A DNA stretch of 53,664 nucleotides from an uncultured Bacteroidota bacterium (GCA_903905065.1 CAIVEW010000063.1:1-53664); one strand, 5' to 3'; positions 1-8,184 are shown, numbered from the stretch's first letter. A program made the numbers and translations. The notes: a model not told the origin generated them from the sequence alone.

Positions 1-12
1 CAAACCAAAAAA

Positions 13-384
13 ATGAGGAAGAGGTTTATCATACTCACAGTTGTTGTTTTCATCCTGCTAAGCGGGTTGTTTATCTTTATGCATTTTTCTATGCCGGGAT
101 ACCAGGCCTATGCTCTGGAAACCGGCAACGTGATCATGGCGGTTCTTTCACTGAGCAGTTACCTGATGGTGCAAAAAAGCCTGGGTAATAATCCGCAGGC
201 ATTTGTGCGCGGAGTATCCGGTGCATCATTTTTAAAGTTGATGGTGTGCATGGTATCAATATTGGTATATGTGCTGCTGAACAGGTCGCATATACACAAG
301 CCAACGGTTTTTATCATGTTTGGCATTTATGCAGTCTATACGATCATGGAAACAATATTACTATCAAAATTAGTCAGGCAGTAG
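13..384 (+). CDS. small integral membrane protein, unknown function
   Basis: A 123-residue protein with four hydrophobic stretches (about residues 5-25, 38-53, 72-90 and 96-116), so probably a four-helix inner-membrane protein. No catalytic motif is visible. The ATG follows an A-rich leader only 12 bases from the window edge, so any upstream operon partner cannot be seen. It ends 3 bases before the SprT-like gene and is probably co-transcribed with it. Small proteins of this shape are sometimes found beside ATP synthase genes in Bacteroidota, but nothing here confirms that. I do not assign a function. Confidence 0.75.
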   Translation: MRKRFIILTVVVFILLSGLFIFMHFSMPGYQAYALETGNVIMAVLSLSSYLMVQKSLGNNPQAFVRGVSGASFLKLMVCMVSILVYVLLNRSHIHKPTVFIMFGIYAVYTIMETILLSKLVRQ

Positions 385-387
385 GTT

Positions 388-1032
388 ATGAAAAAGCAGG
401 AAACATCGATCTCATTTTTAGAGCAGTTTTTGCCTCGTGGAGCGTATGAGCAAATTGAACCTTTTTTCAGGTCTCACACCATTCACCTCACACTTACCCA
501 TGAGCGCAGGAGCGTACTTGGCGATTACCGCCACCCTACGGCTGATGCACCCTATCATCGCATCAGTATCAACGCCACACTAAATCCATACAGCTTTCTG
601 ATTACCCTGCTGCACGAGCTTGCGCACTTATTTACATTCGTGCACTTTGAGCATAAAGCGCAACCACATGGCAAAGAATGGAAGACACAATTCCGCCATA
701 TACTGATACCGTTTATGGGCAAGCGTTTCTTTCCCGGAGATGTGGAGAAGGCATTATACGCATACTTGCACAATCCGGCTGCAAGCACATGCACCGATGC
801 ACAACTCTATAAGGCGCTGTACCGCTATGACGAGCACAAACCAGGTTTTAAATTGGTGGACGACCTTGACATAAACCAGTACTTCGAAACAGAAGACGGA
901 GAGGTTTACCAGAAATTGGAAAAGCTACGCACGCGCACTCGCTGCCGAAACCTGAAAAGCGGCAGGGTCTATTTCTTCCAGGGTATAGTGGAAGTGAAAG
1001 CGATCAGAAAGAAGTACACTGTGGATGTTTAA
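388..1032 (+). CDS. SprT-like zinc metallopeptidase domain protein
   Basis: A 214-residue cytoplasmic protein. The zinc-binding helix LLHELAHL places H76, E77 and H80 as an HExxH motif, and the following HGKEWK (H94) supplies the third ligand in the spacing typical of the SprT/Spartan fold. The C-terminal part (about 160-214) has the short basic RCRNLKSGRVYFF segment common in bacterial SprT-like proteins. In this family the fold is a minimal metalloprotease; SPRTN degrades DNA-protein crosslinks, while the bacterial substrates are mostly unknown. There is no signal peptide. The start lies 3 bases after the upstream membrane-protein stop, suggesting one transcript. Confidence 0.85.
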   Translation: MKKQETSISFLEQFLPRGAYEQIEPFFRSHTIHLTLTHERRSVLGDYRHPTADAPYHRISINATLNPYSFLITLLHELAHLFTFVHFEHKAQPHGKEWKTQFRHILIPFMGKRFFPGDVEKALYAYLHNPAASTCTDAQLYKALYRYDEHKPGFKLVDDLDINQYFETEDGEVYQKLEKLRTRTRCRNLKSGRVYFFQGIVEVKAIRKKYTVDV

Positions 1033-1136
1033 CCCCCTGCCCCCTAAAGGGAGAGTACTTTTATCAAGGTTTTTCAGCAGTTGGATATTCTCTCTGCTTT
1101 GTTTATGAAAATAAAAATTAAGAGAAAACCGCGGCT

Positions 1137-1474
1137 ATGAAAAGATATTGGCTTATCAAGTATGCTGTATTTGAAATACTTCTACTCATCTTATGTGTAA
1201 CAACATTGTTCTCGTGCTCAACCGCGGTAAAAACTTCTTAGGCATTTAGTGTAATCACTATCTCGATACTTTTGAGGTCAAAAATGCAGGTGACGGTTTC
1301 GGAATCAAAATACACATCGCAGGAGGTTACTGAAACTACACATATAAATTCAACGATGGCGCGTTAGTAGGAGATAAACACTTAGGAAATATTCATTATT
1401 CTGTTTTCGATTCTTCGGAACATTTGTTATTCGGCGGCCTGATATTTGAAAATGTGGTTCAAACCATTATGTAA
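1137..1474 (+). pseudogene. decayed lipoprotein gene
   Basis: The ATG at 1137 opens a lipoprotein-like signal sequence (hydrophobic run, then LFSCSTA) that stops at the TAG at 1239-1241. A different frame then reads protein-like sequence from about 1250: YLDTFEVKNAGDGFGIKIH, an in-frame TGA at 1331-1333, then a further 46 sensible codons (including GDKHLGNIHYSVFDSSEH) to the TAA at 1472. So at least one frameshift and one nonsense change interrupt what looks like a secreted lipoprotein of roughly 110 residues. The family is not recognised. The upstream SprT-like gene is intact, so the decay is local. Confidence 0.6.
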
Positions 1475-1711
1475 ACACAAGCCGAATAGAATTAACCAGC
1501 CAAATATCTTAACCCGAAAGTACCGCCCTTTAGGGGCTCCCAGAGGGCTTACTATCTCCAAGTAAACTTGTTCTATTGCCAGCAATATTTTGAATTAATT
1601 GGGCGTTCACTCCCGAGCAATTCAACGGAGTTAGCTAAGAAGTATAAGCCCATTCCGTTTCAGAACGCTAAGTTAGTGAAAACATAAAGGTACAGTATAT
1701 GCATGATAATG
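1475..1711. other. intergenic, no gene seen
   Basis: No plausible coding sequence on either strand. A small stem GCCC/GGGC with loop TTTAG (1525-1537) resembles the CCCTAAAGGG palindrome at 1042-1051 just after the SprT-like gene. These CCCTTTAGGG cores look like degenerate dispersed repeats. Nothing else is recognised. Confidence 0.4.
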
Positions 1712-2443
1712 CTAGCCCAGCAATATAAACACCGCTGGTGTTTTGCCTAATACGGGTATCGCCTTACCCCACTCTGTAATCGTCTTTGTTTTGATGAACG
1801 CATCCGCAGCGGTTATATTCTGCGCTATACACAGCCGCGTCTTGCCGCTGCAATGCTTCAAAAGATCAGCTAGAAGATGGTCATTGCGATATGGCGTTTC
1901 TATGAATAACTGGGATTGGTTTTCCTTTTGCGAAATTGCTTCCAGTTCCTTGATCCTCTTCATGCGCTCGGGGTCTTTCACCGGTAGATAACCCGTGAAA
2001 CAAAAACTCTGCCCGTTAAGGCCAGATGCCATAAGTGCAAGCACCAGAGAGTTAGGCCCCACCAATGGCACTACGTTCGCGCCCATACTTTGAGCGATAG
2101 CTACCAACTCCGCACCGGGGTCGGCAATACCCGGGCAACCTGCCTCACTCATAATGCCTATTGTAAGCCCCTCTTTCAGCCATTTCCGCAGCAAGGCCGT
2201 GTCGGGGCCATTATGCTTATCTATTTCCGAGAATTGCAGACTATCAATAACCAGCTCCGCATGCAATGACCGCAGAAATCGGCGTGCAGTGCGCACATTC
2301 TCCACAAAGTAATGGGTTATCTGCCCCGTATATAATCCGACTTCGGGAGAAAGGGTCTGCAGCGCTCCATCGGCTATAGGTATCGGGATCAGGTAAACGG
2401 TGCCTTTGGAGTCGTAAGTCGTAAGTCGTGAGTCGTTAGCCAT
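1712..2443 (-). CDS. RsmI-like SAM-dependent tetrapyrrole-methylase-fold methyltransferase
   Basis: A 243-residue protein of the TP_methylase fold. The segment GIMSEAGCPGIADPG (about 101-115) is the SAM-binding loop signature of RsmI, which 2'-O-methylates C1402 of 16S rRNA. The downstream VPLVGPNSLVLALMASG and QLFIETPYRN segments are also family-typical. Bacteroidota often carry this short RsmI relative in addition to a canonical one, so the exact target is uncertain. The N-terminus is odd: the first dozen codons after ATG are built from four tandem heptamers (2411-2438), giving NDSRLTTYDSKG before the conserved GTVYLIPIP begins. The repeat has either extended the protein or displaced its original start. 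Confidence 0.8.
   Translation of the reverse strand: MANDSRLTTYDSKGTVYLIPIPIADGALQTLSPEVGLYTGQITHYFVENVRTARRFLRSLHAELVIDSLQFSEIDKHNGPDTALLRKWLKEGLTIGIMSEAGCPGIADPGAELVAIAQSMGANVVPLVGPNSLVLALMASGLNGQSFCFTGYLPVKDPERMKRIKELEAISQKENQSQLFIETPYRNDHLLADLLKHCSGKTRLCIAQNITAADAFIKTKTITEWGKAIPVLGKTPAVFILLG
2411..2438 (-). repeat. heptamer tandem repeat across the rsmI-like start
   Basis: Four heptamers read on the + strand as GTCGTAA, GTCGTAA, GTCGTGA, GTCGTTA. The same unit, reverse-complemented (TTACGAC), recurs at 10083-10101 just past the parB stop. Here the array lies within the first codons of the minus-strand gene. Confidence 0.7.
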
Positions 2444-2544
2444 GAGTTATTCTACTATAACAGCAAGGTACAAAAATCAATGTTGATATCCATTATGCTG
2501 TCAGGCCTTGTATTCAGTTGCCCCGTCCTTTAGGTCCGGGATGA

Positions 2545-2567
2545 AAAGCCCAACGTTCAAGGGCTTT
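2545..2567. repeat. stem-loop upstream of the glycosylase gene
   Basis: AAAGCCC and GGGCTTT form a 7-bp stem around a 9-base loop. The surrounding sequence (CCTTTAGGTCCGGGATGAA before it, GGGCTTTAGCC after) resembles REP-like dispersed repeats of Bacteroidota; compare the hairpin at 29327-29345. It lies in the 5' leader of the glycosylase gene. Confidence 0.4.
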
Positions 2568-2642
2568 AGCCAAAAGGCATTAACCGGCACTCCTGCAATC
2601 CATTTTGGATTTTGTCCTTTAGAGTTTGAAATTTGCAAAGCT

Positions 2643-3248
2643 ATGGTATTGCCAGAATCGTTTTATACACGCAAAGACGTACTGAAAATAGCCCGCGAGC
2701 TACTCGGAAAGGTATTGGTCACCGAATTTGAAGGCGAACTTACCTCTGGTATGATCGTGGAGACTGAAGCGTATGCAGGAGCAACAGACAAGGCATCTCA
2801 TGCCTATGGCAGCCGGCGCACCAACCGTACAGAAGTTATGTACAAACACGGCGGCGCAGCCTATGTATATCTATGCTACGGCATCCATCACCTCTTTAAT
2901 GTCGTTACCAATCTGCAGGATGTGCCCCACGCCATATTGATCCGCGCCATAGAACCACTGGAAGGGATAGAAGCAATGCTGGAGCGGCGTGGAAAGGACA
3001 AACTAACGTCATCTCTAACAGCGGGGCCGGGCGCTATGAGCATGGCCCTGGGCATCCGTACCGGGCAAACCGGCTCATCACTGCAAGGGCCAAATATCCG
3101 TATTGAAGACAGGGGAGTTAAGGTGCCTGCAAAAGATATTGTGGCTGCAACAAGGGTGGGCGTAGCTTATGCAATGGACGACGCCCTGCGACCATACCGG
3201 TTCTTCATTAAAGGAAATAAATACGTCAGTAAAGGGAAGGGGCTTTAG
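2643..3248 (+). CDS. DNA-3-methyladenine glycosylase (AAG/MPG family)
   Basis: A 201-residue base-excision-repair enzyme that removes alkylated purines. The hallmark ETEAY (residues 40-44, catalytic Glu at 42 by family homology) is followed by DKASHAYGSRRTNR, then the GAAYVYLCYGIHHLFN core and the late AGPGAMSMALGI and TRVGVAYA segments. All key blocks are present and the length is normal for the family. An in-frame TTG at 2508 would add 45 residues, but that part is translated from the stem-loop repeat leader and has no family similarity, so I choose the ATG at 2643. It is divergent from the rsmI-like gene and convergent with the PorP/SprF gene. Confidence 0.93.
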   Translation: MVLPESFYTRKDVLKIARELLGKVLVTEFEGELTSGMIVETEAYAGATDKASHAYGSRRTNRTEVMYKHGGAAYVYLCYGIHHLFNVVTNLQDVPHAILIRAIEPLEGIEAMLERRGKDKLTSSLTAGPGAMSMALGIRTGQTGSSLQGPNIRIEDRGVKVPAKDIVAATRVGVAYAMDDALRPYRFFIKGNKYVSKGKGL

Positions 3249-3251
3249 CCT

Positions 3252-3284
3252 AAAAAAACAAACCGGCTACTGGAGCCGGTTTGT
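3252..3284 (-). terminator. rho-independent terminator of the PorP/SprF gene
   Basis: A perfect 11-bp stem (ACAAACCGGCT / AGCCGGTTTGT, 3258-3268 and 3274-3284) with a 5-base loop. On the minus strand it is followed by a run of T (3252-3258 read in reverse), as expected for intrinsic termination. Confidence 0.8.
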
Positions 3285-3305
3285 ATCTGAATCTTATGGA
3301 TTAGC

Positions 3306-4346
3306 TTACCACAACTTAGGGCAAGACCAGTTATAACCGGGATTCCTTTCGTGCTTATTGATACGGCCAAAGTACAGCAGCGATATTTCGTAAGCGCCCA
3401 CACCGCTTGTAGCCGGAGTGAAGCTGGAAACGTTAACGTCATAGCTGAAACCTATGCGCATTTTCGACCATTCTATGCCAACATATGGTGCAACTGCATC
3501 ACCGTAACGATACCAGCCACCAAGATAGAATATGGTGTTCTTTTGGAACTCAGCGTCATGGCCTGGGTTAAGCACAAAACCAACCGCAGCACCAACTAAC
3601 ACCTCTGTAGCTCCTGCCTGGCTCTGATACAAAGCACTTGTGTAAAGAACAGTGTTCGGGTTCATCTCAACTGAAGCCCCCATATACCCTGTCTGACGGG
3701 CATGTATCTGGTGGTCTTCGTTGCTTAAAAAAGTTTCAACCGGCTGAGTTAGGTGATAATAAGAATATCCAAGGTATGCGGTAACATGATCCGATACTTT
3801 TCCGGAATACATCAAACCGGCATTAAAATCAGGGTACGTAAGCGTATTGCTATTGAATTTTTCAGAAGTAGAGCCTATCAGGCCTGAACCCGGAACATAC
3901 ATGTCTTCGAACGTCAATTTTGAAAAATCAAGGCTCTTCTCTACAATATTCGCCTGCGCGCCGAAGGAAATGTGCTGTTGCCTGTCGTACCCAAACGCCT
4001 TGTGATATGCGAGAGAAAGGCCTACAGTAGTGTTAGTTAGCCCACCAGAGCCGGATTTGTCATACAAGCCAAGAATACCAAACCCGAGTGCGTCACCTTC
4101 TGGCAGTTTGCCCTTCAGCATTGCCATATCGTAAGATACTGTGCCGGTCATATATGGATTAGGGGATACAGACGACCACTGCTCGCGGACATCTGCGGCA
4201 AACCGGAGGTCTTCATCAACAAGGCCAGACATAGCCGGGTTCAATGTGAGTGGTGATGTGAAATATTGAGTAAAGTGAACGTCCTGCGCCCTTACCTGCC
4301 CCGCAAATAATGCCGCTACGCTTACTCCAAGTATTAATTTCTTCAT
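3306..4346 (-). CDS. PorP/SprF family type IX secretion membrane protein
   Basis: A 346-residue outer-membrane protein. The signal peptide (MKKLILGVSVAALFAGQVRA) is followed by the family-typical QDVHFTQYFTSPLTLNPAMSG, then alternating beta-strand segments with aromatic ends. PorP/SprF proteins partner with T9SS substrates, and in Flavobacterium SprF is needed for SprB secretion; many paralogs occur per genome, often next to a large cargo gene. No large cargo gene is adjacent here, so its partner is unknown. It has its own promoter (4427-4460) and terminator (3252-3284) and appears monocistronic. Confidence 0.9.
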   Translation of the reverse strand: MKKLILGVSVAALFAGQVRAQDVHFTQYFTSPLTLNPAMSGLVDEDLRFAADVREQWSSVSPNPYMTGTVSYDMAMLKGKLPEGDALGFGILGLYDKSGSGGLTNTTVGLSLAYHKAFGYDRQQHISFGAQANIVEKSLDFSKLTFEDMYVPGSGLIGSTSEKFNSNTLTYPDFNAGLMYSGKVSDHVTAYLGYSYYHLTQPVETFLSNEDHQIHARQTGYMGASVEMNPNTVLYTSALYQSQAGATEVLVGAAVGFVLNPGHDAEFQKNTIFYLGGWYRYGDAVAPYVGIEWSKMRIGFSYDVNVSSFTPATSGVGAYEISLLYFGRINKHERNPGYNWSCPKLW

Positions 4347-4426
4347 ATTTTTAGTTTTTACAGAAAAACGTTAAAAATTTCCGACACCAAATTAAGATAA
4401 ATATTCCTAACTATACAAGACATTGA

Positions 4427-4460
4427 CAAATATAATTTTGGTTGGGTCTTTTTTACAAAA
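4427..4460 (-). promoter_or_regulatory. Bacteroidota-type promoter of the PorP/SprF gene
   Basis: On the minus strand TTTTG (4456-4460) and TATATTTG (4427-4434) are separated by 21 bases, matching the -33 TTTG / -7 TAnnTTTG consensus of the Bacteroidota primary sigma factor. The start codon lies about 80 bases downstream. Confidence 0.55.
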
Positions 4461-4507
4461 TATTGCGGTTTGGTTAAAAAAGTTTCCGATCAAAAAAAAA
4501 TCAAAAA

Positions 4508-4936
4508 TCAATAGGTATGGCGTATCTCTCGCAGTGTCCACGACGCATCTGACATATGAACATCTCCGTGAACGTATACTATACTATCATTATCCTTAAA
4601 ATACACTATTCCTTCCCCTGACTGATACTCAAAATATTCCCATGCTTCTACATAGTAATAGATGTGGTTTGTGGAATGGTCGAACGAGAACGAACTACCC
4701 AAAAAGGATACTGTGGACCCATCAATTATGGTCAATGCAAACGCGGTATCCGCATAATTATAGCTGGTAGTATAGGCGCTACCGCCGTGTACTCCCGGAG
4801 TATACTGGTAATAGTAGCTGCCCGCCCAGTTCCGGACACCGCCCATCCCGGACGTAACACTGCTGCTGCCGCTTTTCTTGCAGGCAGCAAAAATTAAACA
4901 GCTTAATAAACAGAAAAAAACATTTTGACAGCGCAT
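4508..4936 (-). CDS. predicted lipoprotein, unknown function
   Basis: A 142-residue protein with a lipoprotein signal: a hydrophobic stretch ending in LIFAACKK (Cys19 as lipidation site), then a Ser/Gly-rich linker. The mature part is rich in Tyr, Asp and Ser and predicts short beta strands (WAGSYYYQYTPG, FALTIIDGSTVSF, IVYFKDNDSIVYV). It resembles small lipocalin-like or META-like extracytoplasmic domains, but I do not recognise a specific family. The start is the ATG at 4936. No operon partner on this strand lies close by. Confidence 0.7.
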   Translation of the reverse strand: MRCQNVFFCLLSCLIFAACKKSGSSSVTSGMGGVRNWAGSYYYQYTPGVHGGSAYTTSYNYADTAFALTIIDGSTVSFLGSSFSFDHSTNHIYYYVEAWEYFEYQSGEGIVYFKDNDSIVYVHGDVHMSDASWTLREIRHTY

Positions 4937-5040
4937 GACGACGGTTTAATGTTTCAATAAAAATAATGCTTTATTTCTGCATATTATTGCCGCAGAACAG
5001 CTACAAGATCGAGCTGATATTCCACTTTGGCGTTTTTTAT

Positions 5041-5048
5041 TATCTTTG
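5041..5048 (+). promoter_or_regulatory. candidate -7 box of the GldE-like gene
   Basis: TATCTTTG matches TAnnTTTG. It ends only 8 bases before the chosen ATG at 5057, so the transcript would be almost leaderless. No TTTG lies at the usual spacing; one at 5026-5029 is too close. Weak without transcription data. Confidence 0.35.
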
Positions 5049-5056
5049 ACTACCTT

Positions 5057-6319
5057 ATGGATATATCTCATTTGCTGCTATACATTTTAGGGTGCATCCT
5101 GCTTATGGGCTTTTTTGCGGGAACCGAAATTGCTTTTATCTCCGCTAACAAGCTGAACATAGAGTTGCGCAAAAAGCAGGGCAAATTTTCGGGCCAGATA
5201 CTCGCACGTTTTATGGAGAACCCCGCCGAATTCATTGGCACCAGCCTGGTAGGGGTAAATGTACTACTGGTAGTATATGGATTACTGTCGGCTGAAGCAA
5301 CCACACAACTGCTCCATCGTTATCATTTTACGCTATCCGAATACCCCAAACTGGCCCTGGATACACTGCTGGCTACTATCGTCATCCTGATCTTTGCAGA
5401 GTTTTTGCCGAAGGCTATTTTCCGTTCGAAAGCAGAAACTGTCCTGGCCATTTTCGCGGTACCAATGCTGTTCATGTACTGGATATTCTTCCCGGTGGCC
5501 AAGATCTTTGTATCCATTTCAGAGTTCATACTGAAATACCTTTTTAATGTAAGGTTCAAGGAAAACAAACAGGTATTTAACCGTATAGACCTGGAACTGT
5601 TTGTAAAGCAAAGCATGCACGGGCATGAGAACGAATCTAGCGACGTAAATGCTGAACTTTTTGAGAATGCACTGTACCTCGTAAACGTAAAGGTGCGCAA
5701 GTGTATGGTGCCCCGCAATGAGATCGAAGCCATTGAAGTCATCTCATCCGTTGCCGATGCCCGTGCAAAATTTATTGAGACCAAGTTGTCAAAGATCATT
5801 GTATACGATGACAGCATTGACAACATTATTGGTTACATACACCACCTGGACCTCAACCGCCGCCCATCTTCAATAAGAGAGATTTTGCACACCATTACTC
5901 CTGTGCCGGAAGCCATGAGCGCGGTCGATCTCATGAACCGGTTTACAAAGGAACGCAAGAGCATTGCTTGGGTGATCGACGAGTTTGGCGGTACTGCCGG
6001 TATTGTAACGATGGAGGATGTATTGGAAGAAATTTTTGGTGACATTAATGATGAATATGACGAGCAGGAGCATGTGGAGAAGCAGATAGCAGAGAACGAA
6101 TATATCTTCTCCGGCAGGCTGGAACTTGATTACCTGAATGAGAAGTATGGCTTTGCATTTCCAACCGACGACTCAGAAACACTATCCGGGTATATAATAA
6201 CGGAACACGAAACCATACCGAAGATCAAGGAGCGCATTATTCTCGGCAAGTACGAATTCGATATTCTCCTGGTGACGGATACAAGGATAGAGACGGTGAA
6301 AATGAAAGTGCTGAAATAA
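5057..6319 (+). CDS. CNNM/CBS/CorC-domain membrane protein (GldE-like hemolysin family)
   Basis: A 420-residue protein. The N-terminal CNNM transmembrane domain (about 1-180) holds the typical GFFAGTEIAFISANKL segment. Two CBS repeats follow (about 195-330, including RKCMVPRNEIEAI and AWVIDEFGGTAGIVTMEDV), then a C-terminal CorC_HlyC domain (about 340-418). This is the architecture of GldE, which works with gliding/T9SS lipoprotein GldD in Flavobacterium, and of CorC-type ion-efflux proteins; the two cannot be told apart by eye and no gldD neighbour is seen. A TTG at 5027 would add 10 residues, but it lies upstream of the candidate -7 box, so the ATG at 5057 is preferred. Confidence 0.88.
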   Translation: MDISHLLLYILGCILLMGFFAGTEIAFISANKLNIELRKKQGKFSGQILARFMENPAEFIGTSLVGVNVLLVVYGLLSAEATTQLLHRYHFTLSEYPKLALDTLLATIVILIFAEFLPKAIFRSKAETVLAIFAVPMLFMYWIFFPVAKIFVSISEFILKYLFNVRFKENKQVFNRIDLELFVKQSMHGHENESSDVNAELFENALYLVNVKVRKCMVPRNEIEAIEVISSVADARAKFIETKLSKIIVYDDSIDNIIGYIHHLDLNRRPSSIREILHTITPVPEAMSAVDLMNRFTKERKSIAWVIDEFGGTAGIVTMEDVLEEIFGDINDEYDEQEHVEKQIAENEYIFSGRLELDYLNEKYGFAFPTDDSETLSGYIITEHETIPKIKERIILGKYEFDILLVTDTRIETVKMKVLK

Positions 6320-6373
6320 TTTGAAAATGACCGGCAAATTTGACGACGATGCCATATTGTAAACAGTATTTCA

Positions 6374-6399
6374 TAAAGACGCAATGTATTGCGTCTTTA
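6374..6399. repeat. 12-bp inverted repeat after the GldE-like gene
   Basis: TAAAGACGCAAT and ATTGCGTCTTTA are perfect complements around a 2-base centre (GT). It could fold as a terminator, though no strong T run follows. The GACGCAAT/ATTGCGTC core looks like a dispersed intergenic palindrome seen in many bacterial genomes. Confidence 0.6.
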
Positions 6400-6408
6400 C
6401 ACGCTCCG

Positions 6409-6448
6409 AACCTATCAACCTTTCAACTTTTTAACCTTTTAACTTACC
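6409..6448 (+). repeat. octamer tandem repeat upstream of the dioxygenase gene
   Basis: Five imperfect 8-base units with AAC every 8 bases at 6409, 6417, 6425, 6433 and 6441 (AACCTATC, AACCTTTC, AACTTTTT, AACCTTTT, AACTTACC). The array ends 3 bases before the ATG at 6452. The same unit recurs in reverse at 50764-50797. Confidence 0.7.
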
Positions 6449-6451
6449 AAT

Positions 6452-6973
6452 ATGCCAGTACAACGTCCTTTCAACCTGAATAAATGGATCGATGAAAACC
6501 GCCACTTGCTGAAACCACCGGTGGGTAACCAAAGTGTATACAAAGAAGCGGGCGATTTTATCGTGATGGTAGTTGGTGGCCCTAACAGCCGCAAGGATTT
6601 TCACTTCAATGAAGGCGAAGAGCTTTTTTACCAACTGGAAGGAGACATTGTAGTGCGCATACAGGAAGATGGTAAAATAGTGGACATCCCGATTAAAGCC
6701 GGAGATATGTTCCTGCTACCCGGCAGAACGCCCCACTCGCCACAAAGGGGGCCAAATACTGTCGGCCTGGTCATAGAAATAAAACGGAAGACGGAAGAAC
6801 TGGATGGCTTTATGTGGTTCTGCGAAAATTGCCACGAAAAGTTGTACGAAGAGTTTGCTAACATCACAGATATTGTAGCACAACTGCCGCCTATTATGAA
6901 TCGGTTCTATGACGATGAAGAAAAACGCACCTGCAAGAAGTGCGGAACGGTAATGGTACCTCCGGGAAAATAG
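6452..6973 (+). CDS. nbaC: 3-hydroxyanthranilate 3,4-dioxygenase
   Basis: A 173-residue cupin dioxygenase that opens the ring of 3-hydroxyanthranilate in the kynurenine/tryptophan degradation pathway. The catalytic iron ligands expected at H51, E57 and H95 are all present (FHFNEGEELFY, RTPHSPQRG). The C-terminal rubredoxin-like iron site of the bacterial enzymes is intact: C124-ENC-127 and C161-KKC-164. The length equals the family norm. No other kynurenine genes are adjacent, so it appears to stand alone. The ATG follows the octamer repeat array directly, so the repeat forms most of the leader. Confidence 0.95.
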   Translation: MPVQRPFNLNKWIDENRHLLKPPVGNQSVYKEAGDFIVMVVGGPNSRKDFHFNEGEELFYQLEGDIVVRIQEDGKIVDIPIKAGDMFLLPGRTPHSPQRGPNTVGLVIEIKRKTEELDGFMWFCENCHEKLYEEFANITDIVAQLPPIMNRFYDDEEKRTCKKCGTVMVPPGK

Positions 6974-7146
6974 CAGCCGCGCATTTTCTTATATGTTCCC
7001 CTCCCTTACTACCGGGTATCGCCCGGGTATGCGGACGATTCTTTGATAGATCGCCGGGCAGCGCCATTTCCTAACTATTTGGTAACACAGGAGACACTTT
7101 GTGGGAACATCTTACGCAGACATTTGCAAAAAAAAACAGAATACTT

Positions 7147-8184
7147 ATGAAAAAAATAATTCTACTATCTGCGATCATTATTGCATGTGTAACTAATTCA
7201 AATGCACAGTTTACTCTTACGGGCACCAGCTACAGCGAGAATTTTGATGCTATCGGATCTGGCCTTCCCACCGGCTGGAAGCTGTATACCAGTGCAAGTG
7301 CTACTTCTTTAGGCACTCTGGACGTGACTTATGGCACAGGTAGCACCACATTTGGAGCTTATTGGGACACCACGAATTGTGCTCCGGATGTTTTCGGAAC
7401 GGGCTTCAAAAACTCAGCTTCTGCGGATAACGGGCCGTCTATGTCAACAGCGACCTGCGATACACAGAAAGTGAAGACAAACAGGGCGTTAGCGGTTCGC
7501 CCGTCAACGTCGATCGCAGGTTTTGACCCAGGTGCGTCATTTGCTTTCGAAGTGGCTAATACTACCATGGATTCGGCTTTTACGCTTTCTTTTGAATTGC
7601 AGACTTTGGATTCTATGGCTCCCCGCGTCACTACCTGGACCGTTGACTATGGGATAGGCACAACCCCAACTGCTTTTACAGCAGTTACTACATCACCTGC
7701 CGTGCTTCATACAGGCGGTAACACTTTCGGTACACAAATGGTCACCGTAACAATGCCCGCTGCCATTAATAAGCAAAGTCAGCCAGTTTGGTTTAGGATT
7801 TCAACGTTATCAGCAAGCACTGGTACTTGGGTTCGTACTACAACTGCAATAGATAATTTCAATCTTGCCTGGTATGCTGCTCATGTCGGCGGCGGCGGCA
7901 GCACCGGTGTAACAAACGTTTCAGGGCAGGCGGTCAATTCATTAACAGCGATTGGCCAATCGACCAGCGACAAAATTACGCTGTCATACAGTGCCGAAAC
8001 AGATGGCGCTTATGCACTCGACATTTATGATCTTTCAGGCCGTGTACTGCATACAGAAACAGTTAATGCGCAAGCGGGAACGCAGAGTATTACTGTTAAT
8101 GGCCTTCACCTGATGCCAGGTATGTACATCGCGAAAATGCACAACGGTATCGCATCTTCTGTTACAAGAATAGCAGTTCAGTAG
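7147..8184 (+). CDS. secreted protein with T9SS type A sorting domain
   Basis: A 345-residue protein with a signal peptide ending in TNSNA before QFTLTG. The central region (SYSENFDAIGSGLPTGWK, then beta-rich sequence) resembles the lectin/adhesin-like modules often found in Bacteroidota secreted proteins. The last 80 residues form a type A sorting domain (YALDIYDLSGRVLHTET then GLHLMPGMYIAKM), which directs export across the outer membrane by T9SS. A TTG at 7099 would add 16 non-signal residues, so I start at the ATG at 7147. Enzymatic function is not visible; a role in adhesion or matrix is only inference. Confidence 0.85.
   Translation: MKKIILLSAIIIACVTNSNAQFTLTGTSYSENFDAIGSGLPTGWKLYTSASATSLGTLDVTYGTGSTTFGAYWDTTNCAPDVFGTGFKNSASADNGPSMSTATCDTQKVKTNRALAVRPSTSIAGFDPGASFAFEVANTTMDSAFTLSFELQTLDSMAPRVTTWTVDYGIGTTPTAFTAVTTSPAVLHTGGNTFGTQMVTVTMPAAINKQSQPVWFRISTLSASTGTWVRTTTAIDNFNLAWYAAHVGGGGSTGVTNVSGQAVNSLTAIGQSTSDKITLSYSAETDGAYALDIYDLSGRVLHTETVNAQAGTQSITVNGLHLMPGMYIAKMHNGIASSVTRIAVQ

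Noticed and set aside
2508..2642. Upstream extension of the glycosylase gene from a TTG
   Set aside because: The extra 45 codons come from stem-loop repeat sequence with no similarity to the family; the ATG at 2643 gives the normal N-terminus.
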